Of a stretch of 64,000 nt of DNA, positions 32,680 to 40,872 are shown one piece after another. Position 1 is the stretch's first letter. The number at the start of each line of letters is the position of its first letter. Origin of the DNA: Microbispora catharanthi (lineage in GTDB: Bacteria; Actinomycetota; Actinomycetes; Streptosporangiales; Streptosporangiaceae); contig NZ_VDMA02000022.1 in assembly GCF_006334915.2 (NCBI RefSeq), forward strand, positions 1-64,000, read 5' to 3'. Position numbers and translations under genes: made by a program. The notes under the pieces were generated by a model. That model ran no database searches. It was given only the letters and a program-made list of their open reading frames with translations, and had not been told where the DNA came from.

Positions 32680-35600
32680 TGTCGAGGATCGACGGGCCGG
32701 TCAGCGACGCCCTGCTCGGGCTGGGACGCCACCTGCGCCGCGGCGAGGTGTCGCCGGACCTGCGCACGCTCCACCAGGTCGGCGGGCGGCAGGGCGACGT
32801 GTTCTACCGGGACCGGTGGAGCCACGACAAGGTGGTGCGCTCGACGCACGGGGTGAACTGCACCGGGTCGTGCTCGTGGAAGGTGTACGTCAAGGACGGC
32901 ATCATCACGTGGGAGGCCCAGCAGACCGACTACCCCAGCGTCGGGGACGACCGGCCCGAATACGAGCCGCGCGGCTGCCCGCGCGGCGCGGCCTTCTCCT
33001 GGTACACCTACTCGCCGACGCGGGTGCGCTACCCGTACGCCAGGGGCGTGCTGGTGGAGATGTACCGCGAGGCGAAGGCACGGCTGGGCGACGCCGTGGC
33101 GGCCTGGGCGGAGATCACGACCGATCCCGTCAAGCGCCGCCGCTACCAGGAGGTCCGGGGCAGGGGCGGCCTCGTCCGCGTCTCCTGGGACGAGGCCGCC
33201 GAGATCGTCGCCGCCGCGCACGTGCACACGATCAAGGCGTACGGGCCCGACCGGATCGCGGGTTTCTCTCCGATTCCGGCCATGTCGATGGTCTCCCACG
33301 CCGTGGGCGCGCGGTTCGTCTCGCTGCTCGGCGGCACGATGCTGTCGTTCTACGACTGGTACGCCGACCTGCCGGTGGCCTCGCCGCAGGTGTTCGGCGA
33401 CCAGACCGACGTGCCGGAGTCGGCGGACTGGTGGGACGCCTCCTACCTGATGCTGTGGGGCTCCAACGTCCCGGTCACCCGCACCCCCGACGCCCACTAC
33501 ATGGCCGAGGCCCGCTATCGGGGGCAGAAGGTCGTCGTCATGGCCCCCGACTACAACGACGCGGCCAAGTTCGCCGACGAGTGGCTGTCCCCGCACCCCG
33601 GCACGGACGGCGCCCTGGCCATGGCGATGGGCCACGTGATCCTCCGGGAGTTCTTCGTCGAGCGGCAGACCCCCCGCTTCCTCGACTACGTGAAGCGCTA
33701 CACCGACCTGCCCTTCCTCGTACGGCTGCGCGAGCACGACGGGGCGTACGTGCCGGACAAGTTCCTCACCTCGGCCGACCTGGGCGAGGAGGGCGAGGAA
33801 GCCGCCTTCAAGACCGTCCTGCTCGACGCCCGCGACGGCGAACCGGTGGTGCCGGGCGGCTCGCTCGGCTTCCGGTTCTCCGCCGAGGGCGAGGGCCGCT
33901 GGAACCTCGACCTCGGCGAGGTGGACCCGGTGCTCACCCTGGCGGACCAGGGGGAGGCGGCCGAGGTGGCGCTGCCCAGGTTCGATGACAGGTTCGACGA
34001 CAGGTTCGACGACCCCGGCGCGGGAGTGATGCGCCGCGGGGTGCCCGCCCGCCGCGTCGGCGGCCACCTGGTGACCACGGTCTTCGACCTGATGCTCGCG
34101 CAGTACGGCGTGGCCCGCGACGGGCTGCCGGGGGAGTGGCCGTCCGGCTACGACGACCCGGCGCAGCCGTACACCCCAGCCTGGCAGGAGGCGATCACCT
34201 CGGTGCCGGCGGACGCGGCGGCGCGCATCGCGCGGGAGTTCGCCCGCAACGCGGAGGAGTCCGGCGGCCGCTCGATGATCATCCTCGGGGCGGGGACCAA
34301 CCACTGGTTCCACTCCGACACGATGTACCGGGCGTTCCTCGCACTGGTCACGCTCACCGGCTGCCAGGGCGTCAACGGCGGAGGCTGGGCGCACTACGTC
34401 GGGCAGGAGAAGTGCCGCCCGGTCACCGGCTGGGCGCAGATGGCCTCCGGCCTGGACTGGTCCCGCCCGCCCCGGCAGATGATCGGCACAGCCTACTGGT
34501 ATCTGCACACCGATCAGTGGCGCTACGACGAGCACACCGCCGACGTGGTGGCCTCGCCGCTCGGCGGCGGCTTCACCGGTCGCACCAGCGCCGACCTGCT
34601 CGCCCAGTCCGCGCGCCTGGGCTGGATGCCGTCCTATCCCACCTTCGACCGCAATCCGCTCGACCTGGCCGACGAGGCCGAGCGCGCCGGCCGGGAGACC
34701 GGCCCGTACGTGGTGGAGCAGGTGCGCGCGGGCCGCCTCGGCTTCGCCTGCGAGGACCCCGACGCGCCGGAGAACTGGCCGCGGGTGCTCACCGTGTGGC
34801 GGGCCAACCTGCTCGGCTCCTCCGCGAAGGGCAACGAGTTCTTCCTGCGGCACCTGCTCGGCGCCTCCGACGCGGTGCGGGCGGAGGAGAACGGCCCTGA
34901 CCGGCGGCCCGGCGACGTGACCTGGCGGGACGAGGCGCCCCGGGGCAAGCTCGACCTGCTGCTGTCGCTGGACTTCCGGATGACCTCGACCACGTTGTTC
35001 TCCGACATCGTGCTCCCCGCGGCCACCTGGTATGAGAAGCACGACCTGTCGTCCACCGACATGCACCCGTTCGTGCACGCGTTCACCCCGGCCATCGACC
35101 CGCCGTGGCAGACGCGCACCGACTTCGCCGCCTTCCATGCCATCGCCCGGGCGTTCAGCGCGCTGGCCCGCGACCGTCTCGGCGTACGCCGGGACGTCGT
35201 CGCCGTGCCGCTGCTGCACGACACGCCCGACGAGATGGCCAGTCCGCACGGACGGGTGCGCGACTGGCGGCAGACCGGCGAGGAGCCGGTGCCCGGCCGT
35301 ACGTTCCCCAAGATCGTCGTGGTGGAGCGGGACTACGGCGCGATCGCCGACAAGCTGGCCGCGCTCGGCCCGCTCGCCGAGCGCCTGGGCGCCACGACCA
35401 AGGGCGTCACGTTCGACGTCGCGGCGGAGGTCGAACGGCTGGGCAGGGTGAACGGAACCGTGCGCGGGGGAACGGCCGACGGCCGGCCCTCCCTGGCGAC
35501 CGACGTCGCGATGTGCGAGACGATCCTCGCGCTGTCCGGCACCACCAACGGCCGGTTGGCGGCCCAGGGGTTCGCGACCCTGGCCCGCCGCACCGGCACC

Positions 35601-36344
35601 GACCTCGGCGGGCTTGCCGACGAGCACCGGCGGATCACCTTCGCCGACACGCAGTCACGCCCGACACCGGTGATCACCTCGCCGGAGTGGTCGGGCAGCG
35701 AGACCGGGGGCCGCCGCTACTCCGCCTTCACCATCAACGTCGAGCACCACAAGCCCTGGCACACCCTCACCGGCCGCCAGCACTTCTACCTCGACCACGA
35801 CTGGATGCAGGAGGCCGGCGAGGCGCTGCCCGTGTACCGGCCGCCGCTCAACACCGCCGCCGTCGCCGCGGGGCCGGGCGGCGAGGAGGGCATCGTGGTG
35901 CGTTACCTCACCCCGCACTCCAAGTGGTCGATCCATTCGGAGTATCAGGACAACCTGCTGATGCTGACGTTGTCGCGGGGCGGACCGACCATCTGGATGA
36001 GCCCGGCCGACGCGGCGCGGGCGGGCATCCGCGACAACGACTGGGTCGAGGCGGTCAACCGCAACGGCGTGGTCGTCGCGCGGGCCGTGGTCTCCCACCG
36101 CATGCCCGCCGGGACCGTGTACATGTACCACGCCCAGGAGCGCGTGGTGGACGTGCCGAAGAGCGAGACCTCCGGCCGCCGCGGCGGCATCCACAACAGC
36201 CTCACCCGCCTGCTGATCAAACCCACCCACCTGATCGGCGGGTACGCGCAGCTCAGCTTCGCGTTCAACTATCTCGGGCCGACGGGTCACCAGCGCGACG
36301 AGGTCACGGTGATCCGCCGCCGCGCCCAGGAGGTGGACTACTGA
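32679..36344 (+). CDS. narG: Respiratory nitrate reductase, alpha subunit
   Basis: A full-length 1221-residue molybdenum (bis-MGD) catalytic subunit that reduces nitrate to nitrite on the cytoplasmic side, taking electrons from NarH. The FS0 cluster region is STHGVNCTGSCSWKVYVKDG with its His and Cys ligands, completed by RGCPRGAAF. The molybdenum Asp lies in SFYDWYADLPVASPQVFGDQ. The C-terminal MGD-binding domain (WSIHSEYQDNLLMLTLSRGG, GPTGHQRDEVTVI) is intact. An in-frame 12-bp triplication encodes RFDDRFDDRFDD (33978-34013) in a surface loop near residue 435. The ATG overlaps the narK stop. Confidence 0.97.
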   Translation: MSRIDGPVSDALLGLGRHLRRGEVSPDLRTLHQVGGRQGDVFYRDRWSHDKVVRSTHGVNCTGSCSWKVYVKDGIITWEAQQTDYPSVGDDRPEYEPRGCPRGAAFSWYTYSPTRVRYPYARGVLVEMYREAKARLGDAVAAWAEITTDPVKRRRYQEVRGRGGLVRVSWDEAAEIVAAAHVHTIKAYGPDRIAGFSPIPAMSMVSHAVGARFVSLLGGTMLSFYDWYADLPVASPQVFGDQTDVPESADWWDASYLMLWGSNVPVTRTPDAHYMAEARYRGQKVVVMAPDYNDAAKFADEWLSPHPGTDGALAMAMGHVILREFFVERQTPRFLDYVKRYTDLPFLVRLREHDGAYVPDKFLTSADLGEEGEEAAFKTVLLDARDGEPVVPGGSLGFRFSAEGEGRWNLDLGEVDPVLTLADQGEAAEVALPRFDDRFDDRFDDPGAGVMRRGVPARRVGGHLVTTVFDLMLAQYGVARDGLPGEWPSGYDDPAQPYTPAWQEAITSVPADAAARIAREFARNAEESGGRSMIILGAGTNHWFHSDTMYRAFLALVTLTGCQGVNGGGWAHYVGQEKCRPVTGWAQMASGLDWSRPPRQMIGTAYWYLHTDQWRYDEHTADVVASPLGGGFTGRTSADLLAQSARLGWMPSYPTFDRNPLDLADEAERAGRETGPYVVEQVRAGRLGFACEDPDAPENWPRVLTVWRANLLGSSAKGNEFFLRHLLGASDAVRAEENGPDRRPGDVTWRDEAPRGKLDLLLSLDFRMTSTTLFSDIVLPAATWYEKHDLSSTDMHPFVHAFTPAIDPPWQTRTDFAAFHAIARAFSALARDRLGVRRDVVAVPLLHDTPDEMASPHGRVRDWRQTGEEPVPGRTFPKIVVVERDYGAIADKLAALGPLAERLGATTKGVTFDVAAEVERLGRVNGTVRGGTADGRPSLATDVAMCETILALSGTTNGRLAAQGFATLARRTGTDLGGLADEHRRITFADTQSRPTPVITSPEWSGSETGGRRYSAFTINVEHHKPWHTLTGRQHFYLDHDWMQEAGEALPVYRPPLNTAAVAAGPGGEEGIVVRYLTPHSKWSIHSEYQDNLLMLTLSRGGPTIWMSPADAARAGIRDNDWVEAVNRNGVVVARAVVSHRMPAGTVYMYHAQERVVDVPKSETSGRRGGIHNSLTRLLIKPTHLIGGYAQLSFAFNYLGPTGHQRDEVTVIRRRAQEVDY
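33978..34013 (+). repeat. 12-bp tandem repeat inside narG
   Basis: Three 12-bp copies of AGGTTCGACGAC (the first with one base different) code for RFDD x3. This sits in a loop region between conserved blocks, so it is probably tolerated. Confidence 0.9.
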
Positions 36345-36458
36345 TGCGCGAGCGAACCCGACGCAGTGAGCGGAGTGGTCGGCCGAGGCCCTGCCGGATG
36401 GGCGCGCCTCCGGCACGACAGGCCGCCCGCGTAGCGAATGAGGAGCGGTGAGCGACTG
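36345..36458 (+). other. 114-bp spacer with imperfect hairpin between narG and narH
   Basis: narG and narH usually touch; here 114 bases lie between them. The segment contains near-repeats GCGAGCGAACCCGACGCAGTG and GTAGCGAATGAGGAGCGGTG at its two ends. Between them is an imperfect hairpin (GGCC..GCCGGA, 36387-36398, with TCCGGC..GGCC, 36409-36424). It looks like a small dispersed intergenic element. A frame is open across it but has no recognisable protein. Confidence 0.5.
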
Positions 36459-38114
36459 ATGACACGCGTGATGGCTCAGCTGGCGATGGTGATGAACCTC
36501 GACAAGTGCATCGGCTGTCACACCTGCTCGGTCACCTGCAAGCAGGCGTGGACCAACCGGGCCGGCACCGAGTACGTCTGGTTCAACAACGTCGAGACCC
36601 GGCCCGGCCAGGGCTACCCCCGAACCTACGAGGACCAGGACAAGTGGAAGGGCGGCTGGGAGCTCAACCGGCGCGGCCGGCTCCAGCTCAAAGCCGGCGG
36701 GCGGCTGAAGAAGCTGCTGACCATCTTCGCCAACCCCCTCATGCCGTCCATCGGCGACTACTACGAGCCCTGGACCTACGACTACGACCGGCTGTTCTCC
36801 GCGCCGGTCACCGAGGACACCCCGGTCGCCCGGCCCCGCTCGCTCATCACCGGCGAACCGACGAAGATCAAATGGAGCGCCAACTGGGACGACGACCTCG
36901 CCGGCGCGCCCGAGCTGGCCCCCGCCGACCCCGTGCTGCGCAAGGTGTCCGACCAGGTCAAGCTCGAGTTCGAGCGGGCCTTCATGTTCTACCTGCCGCG
37001 CATCTGCGAGCACTGCCTCAACCCGTCGTGCGTGGCCTCCTGCCCCTCCGGCGCCATGTACAAGCGCTCCGAGGACGGCATCGTGCTGGTCGACCAGGAC
37101 CGCTGCCGGGGCTGGCGGATGTGCGTCACCGGCTGCCCGTACAAGAAGGTGTACTTCAACCACCGCACCGGCAAGGCCGAGAAGTGCACCTTCTGCTACC
37201 CGAGGGTCGAGGTCGGCATCCCGACGGTGTGCTCGGAGACCTGCGTCGGCCGGCTGCGCTACATCGGGCTGATCCTCTACGACGCCGACCGCGTCGCCGA
37301 GGCCGCGTCCACGCCGGACGAGAAGGCCCTGTACGAGGCGCAGAAGAGCGTCATGCTCGACCCCCGCGACCCTGAAGTGATCGCCGCCGCGCGAGCGTCC
37401 GGCATCCCGGAGGACTGGCTGGAGGCGGCAGAGAACTCCCCGATCCACAAGCTGATCTTCGACTACGGTGTGGCGCTGCCGCTGCATCCGGAGTATCGGA
37501 CCATGCCGATGGTCTGGTACATCCCGCCTCTGTCGCCCGTGGTCGACGTGCTGCGCGAGACCGGTCACGACGGCGAGCGGGCCGGCAACCTGTTCGGCGC
37601 CATCGACGCGCTGCGCATCCCGATCGGCTACCTGGCCGAGCTGTTCTCCGCCGGCGACCCCGAGCCCGTACGCGCGGTGCTGCGCCGCCTGGCCGCCATG
37701 CGGTCGTACATGCGGGGGATCAACCTCGCGGGGGAGCGCGACGAGTCGATCCCCGCCGCGGTGGGTCTCGAGGGCGACCAGATCGAGGAGATGTACCGGC
37801 TGCTGGCCATCGCCCCCTACGGCGAGCGGTACGTCATCCCCAAGGCGCACGCCGAGCAGGGCGCCCGGCTGGAGGAGCTCGCCACCGGGTGCAGCCTCGA
37901 CTACGAGGGCGGCCCCGGCATGGGCGGCCCGTTCGGTGAGGCGTCGGGCCCGCCCGCGCCGGTCGCCGTGGAGAACTTCCACGCGCTGAAGGAACGGCAG
38001 GCCACCGACGACCTGGGCCGGGCGGACGAGCTGCGCGGCCGGGTCAACCTACTCAACTGGGACGGCAAGGGCACCCCGGACGGGCTGTTCCCCAAGCGGA
38101 AGGACAAGTCGTGA
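36459..38114 (+). CDS. narH: Respiratory nitrate reductase, beta (iron-sulfur) subunit
   Basis: A 551-residue electron-transfer subunit. Four Cys clusters are visible: CIGCHTCSVTCK near residue 20, CEHCLNPSCVASCPSGA near 185, CRGWRMCVTGCPYKK near 220 and CTFCYP...CSETC near 245. The Trp in CRGW is the normal substitution that makes the third cluster [3Fe-4S]. NarH carries electrons from NarI haems to NarG. The start MTRVMAQLAMVMNLDKC is chosen from the family; an ATG seven codons upstream is in frame. GTGA overlaps narJ. Confidence 0.96.
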   Translation: MTRVMAQLAMVMNLDKCIGCHTCSVTCKQAWTNRAGTEYVWFNNVETRPGQGYPRTYEDQDKWKGGWELNRRGRLQLKAGGRLKKLLTIFANPLMPSIGDYYEPWTYDYDRLFSAPVTEDTPVARPRSLITGEPTKIKWSANWDDDLAGAPELAPADPVLRKVSDQVKLEFERAFMFYLPRICEHCLNPSCVASCPSGAMYKRSEDGIVLVDQDRCRGWRMCVTGCPYKKVYFNHRTGKAEKCTFCYPRVEVGIPTVCSETCVGRLRYIGLILYDADRVAEAASTPDEKALYEAQKSVMLDPRDPEVIAAARASGIPEDWLEAAENSPIHKLIFDYGVALPLHPEYRTMPMVWYIPPLSPVVDVLRETGHDGERAGNLFGAIDALRIPIGYLAELFSAGDPEPVRAVLRRLAAMRSYMRGINLAGERDESIPAAVGLEGDQIEEMYRLLAIAPYGERYVIPKAHAEQGARLEELATGCSLDYEGGPGMGGPFGEASGPPAPVAVENFHALKERQATDDLGRADELRGRVNLLNWDGKGTPDGLFPKRKDKS

Positions 38115-38803
38115 GCGACCGCGCGGTGCACCTGGCTGCCTCGGTGCTGCTGTCGTATCCGGACGAGCGGCTGGCCGGGGCGCTGCCGCTGCTGAAGGCC
38201 ACGGTGGCGGAGCTGGAGCCGGGTGAGCCGGCCACGCGGCTGGCCGCCTTCCTCGACCACGTGGCCGCCACCCCATTGGCGGAGCTGGCCGAGCACTACG
38301 TGGCGACGTTCGACCTCAAGCGCCGCTGCTGCCCCTATCTGACCTACTACACCTACGGCGACACCCGGCGGCGCGGGATGGCCCTGCTGCGCTTCAAGCA
38401 GGCGTACCAGGCGGCGGGGTTCGAGGTCACCGGGGAGCTGCCCGACCACCTGGGCGTCGTGTGCGAGCTGTCCGGGCGCGGCGCCACCCATGTGGCGCTG
38501 CGGCTGCTGCGCGAGCACCGCGCCGGTCTCGAGACGCTGCTGCGTGCCCTGCGCGAGGAGAAGTCGCCGTACGCGGGCGTCGTCGCCGCGGTGCTGGCGA
38601 CGCTGCCCCCGCCGACCGAGCGGGAGCGCCGTGCCGCCCTGCGGCTGGCCGAAGAGGGACCACCGGCCGAGGAGGTCGGCCTCGAACCCTACGGCTTCGA
38701 ACCCCACAGCCCGGAACCCCACGGCCTCGGGCCGTACGGCGGCGGGGCGCCCGACGCGGTCTCCGCGCCCTTCGGCGGCGGACGGCAGGGAGGTCCGCGG
38801 TGA
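38111..38803 (+). CDS. narJ: Nitrate reductase molybdenum cofactor assembly chaperone
   Basis: A 230-residue cytoplasmic chaperone needed to insert molybdenum cofactor into NarG. The family motif is strong: HYVATFDLKRRCCPYLTYYT followed by YGDTRRRGMALLRFKQAYQ. The last 45 residues are low complexity with repeats of EPYGFEPHSPEPHGLGPYG and are unlike the family. GTG start in a GTGA overlap; the stop overlaps narI in the same way. Confidence 0.95.
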   Translation: MSDRAVHLAASVLLSYPDERLAGALPLLKATVAELEPGEPATRLAAFLDHVAATPLAELAEHYVATFDLKRRCCPYLTYYTYGDTRRRGMALLRFKQAYQAAGFEVTGELPDHLGVVCELSGRGATHVALRLLREHRAGLETLLRALREEKSPYAGVVAAVLATLPPPTERERRAALRLAEEGPPAEEVGLEPYGFEPHSPEPHGLGPYGGGAPDAVSAPFGGGRQGGPR

Positions 38804-39534
38804 ACGCCCTCGACGTGACGCTGTGGGTGGTCGCCCCCTATGTGGCGCTGACGGTCTTCGTCCTGGGCCACATCTGGCGCTACCGCTACGACAAGTTCGG
38901 CTGGACGACCCGCTCCTCCCAGATGTACGAGTCGAGGCTGCTGCGGATCGGCAGCCCGCTGTTCCACTTCGGCATCCTGGTCGTGCTCCTCGGCCACATC
39001 GGCGGCCTGGTGATCCCCAAGAACTGGACCGAGGCCGCGGGGGTGAGCGAGCACGCCTACCATCTCACCGCGGTCGTGCTCGGCACGGTCGCCGGCGTCT
39101 GCACCGTCGCGGGCCTGGCCATCCTGGTCTACCGCCGCCGCACGGTCGGCCCCGTCTTCACCGCCACCACCCGCAACGACAAGCTGATGTACGCGCTGCT
39201 CGCCCTGACGATCGCGCTCGGGCTGGCGGCGACGGTCGTCGCCAACGTCCTCGGCGGCGGCTACGACTACCGCACCACCATCTCGCCGTGGTTCCGGTCG
39301 GTCTTCTACCTCCAGCCCGAGGGGCACCTGATGGCGGCCGCGCCGATCCTGTTCAAGCTGCACGCGCTCAGCGCGATGGTCCTGTTCGCCGTCTGGCCGT
39401 TCACCCGGCTGGTGCACATGCTGACCGCCCCGGTCGGATACCTGACCCGCCCGTACATCGTCTACCGCAGCCGGGACGACCGCGCCGGGTCGCGCCCGCC
39501 CCGGCGCGGCTGGGAGCCCGCGGGCCGCCCCTGA
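38800..39534 (+). CDS. narI: Respiratory nitrate reductase, gamma (cytochrome b) subunit
   Basis: A 244-residue membrane subunit with five helices and two b haems. It oxidises quinol and passes electrons to NarH. Axial His positions are visible in FVLGHIWRYRYDKFGWTTRS, LFHFGILVVLLGHIGGLV, SEHAYHLTAVV and FKLHALSAMVLFAVWPFTRL-VH. Full length. It ends the nar operon; the slipin gene converges with only 4 bases between. Confidence 0.95.
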   Translation: MNALDVTLWVVAPYVALTVFVLGHIWRYRYDKFGWTTRSSQMYESRLLRIGSPLFHFGILVVLLGHIGGLVIPKNWTEAAGVSEHAYHLTAVVLGTVAGVCTVAGLAILVYRRRTVGPVFTATTRNDKLMYALLALTIALGLAATVVANVLGGGYDYRTTISPWFRSVFYLQPEGHLMAAAPILFKLHALSAMVLFAVWPFTRLVHMLTAPVGYLTRPYIVYRSRDDRAGSRPPRRGWEPAGRP

Positions 39535-39538
39535 CAGC

Positions 39539-40285
39539 TCAGGAAGATCCCCTCAGGAAAGTCGAGGCGGGCAGGTCGACCGGCACCGGGTAGACGATGG
39601 TCGAACGGCCCTCGCCGCCCAGTTCGAGCAGGGTCTGCAGATAGCGCAGCTGGATGGCGGCCGGGTCGGCCGACAGGATCCGCGCGGCGTCGCGCAGGTT
39701 CTGCGCGGCCTGGACCTCGCCCTCCGCGTTGATCACTTTTGCGCGGCGTTCGCGTTCGGCCTCGGCCTGCCGGGCGATGGCGCGCTGCATCGCCTCCGGA
39801 ATCTCGACGTCCTTGATCTCGACCAGGTCGACCTTCACGCCCCAGGGCTCGGTCTGCTCGTCGAGGACCTTCTGCAGGCTCTCCCCAAGCCGGTCGCGTT
39901 CGGCGAGCAGGGCGTCGAGGTCGTGGCGGCCGAGCACGGAGCGCAGGCTCGTCTGGGCGAGCTGGGAGGTCGCGACCGCGTGGTTCTCCACCTCGTTGAC
40001 CGACCGGACCGGGTCCACGACCTTGAAGTAGGCGACGGCGTTGACCCGGACGGGGACGTTGTCCCTGGTGATGGCCTCCTGCGGCGGGATGGTGAGGGCG
40101 ATGGTCCGCAGGTCGACGCGGACCATCCGGTCGGCCAGCGGAACCAGGACCACGAGCCCGGGCCCTCGCAGGGGCAGCAGCCGGCCGAGCCGGAACACGA
40201 CCGCCCGTTCGTACTCGCGCAGCACCCGCACTCCTGCCAGGGCGCCCGCCAGGAGAAGGGCCGCCACGGCGGTCGCCCAGATCAT
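39539..40285 (-). CDS. Slipin / stomatin-like SPFH membrane protein
   Basis: A 248-residue protein with one N-terminal helix ([20 protein letters not shown]) and an SPFH domain: [40 protein letters not shown] and [21 protein letters not shown] coiled-coil [20 protein letters not shown] follows. Slipins form membrane-associated rings that organise other membrane proteins. The start ATG overlaps the TGA of the upstream gene, so it is co-expressed with the Cys-rich protein and the NO reductase. Confidence 0.92.
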   Translation of the reverse strand: MIWATAVAALLLAGALAGVRVLREYERAVVFRLGRLLPLRGPGLVVLVPLADRMVRVDLRTIALTIPPQEAITRDNVPVRVNAVAYFKVVDPVRSVNEVENHAVATSQLAQTSLRSVLGRHDLDALLAERDRLGESLQKVLDEQTEPWGVKVDLVEIKDVEIPEAMQRAIARQAEAERERRAKVINAEGEVQAAQNLRDAARILSADPAAIQLRYLQTLLELGGEGRSTIVYPVPVDLPASTFLRGSS

Positions 40286-40872
40286 CACTCCGACCTCCAG
40301 ACGGTGGTGTACCGATCGCGATTCGCCGACTTCTCCTCGGGCTCGGGGAAGGGGCCGGGAAAGCCGGCGGGGGTGGCGCGCAGGTGGCCGGTCAGCCACC
40401 ATCCCGTCACGGCGGTGGCCGCGAGTGCGGCGGCGGCCAGGGCGAGATCGGGCCAGGCGGGGTGACGCACCGCCTCGATGAGCGTCAGCGTGGCGGCCAG
40501 GACGACCAGCACGAGGGCGAGCCCGCGATGGAAGCGCCCCGCCTCGGAGTGCGGCCAGGGCCGCAGCGCCCGGACGATCTCGCGCCCGTGGCGCGAGGGG
40601 GTGCAGTCGGGCTTGCGGGGGCAGGCGTTGCAGACCGAGGGCCTGGCCCGGTAGAGCCGGTGGTGCCGGTCCTGGCCGACGGGCCAGAGCAACTGGTCCG
40701 CCGGGCACACCCAGGCGTCGTGCTCTGGCCGATAGGTGAAGCCCCCGGTGCGGTGGCGTTCGGATCGCCGGGCGACGTGGCGGGCCAGGCGGTCCAGCCC
40801 GGCGGCGGCGACGAGCAGCCCGGCCGCGTAGCCGTACGCCAGGACCGCCTCCGTGGTGAAGGGACCGGTCAT
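40285..40872 (-). CDS. Cys-rich membrane protein linked to NO reductase
   Basis: A 195-residue protein. It has one N-terminal helix ([20 protein letters not shown]), a cytosolic domain with WVCPADQLL and [20 protein letters not shown], and two C-terminal helices ([34 protein letters not shown]). The four Cys (C-x..-C-x2-C-x4-C) look like a zinc or Fe-S site and resemble the Cys-rich segment at the end of some IS1182-type transposases, yet the flanking helices show it is not one. It overlaps the NO reductase gene by ATGA. Unknown function, perhaps redox sensing or assembly. Confidence 0.75.
   Translation of the reverse strand: MTGPFTTEAVLAYGYAAGLLVAAAGLDRLARHVARRSERHRTGGFTYRPEHDAWVCPADQLLWPVGQDRHHRLYRARPSVCNACPRKPDCTPSRHGREIVRALRPWPHSEAGRFHRGLALVLVVLAATLTLIEAVRHPAWPDLALAAAALAATAVTGWWLTGHLRATPAGFPGPFPEPEEKSANRDRYTTVWRSE

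Noticed and set aside
36345-36451. Small protein between narG and narH (MRERTRRSERSGRPRP...)
   Set aside because: Composition is Arg/Pro-rich and the frame follows from the narG shadow frame; the segment has repeat-like and hairpin character instead.
40285-40872. Transposase remnant, because of the IS1182-like Cys motif
   Set aside because: The Cys motif is flanked by membrane helices, the gene is full, overlaps its neighbours exactly, and no inverted repeats or DDE residues are present.
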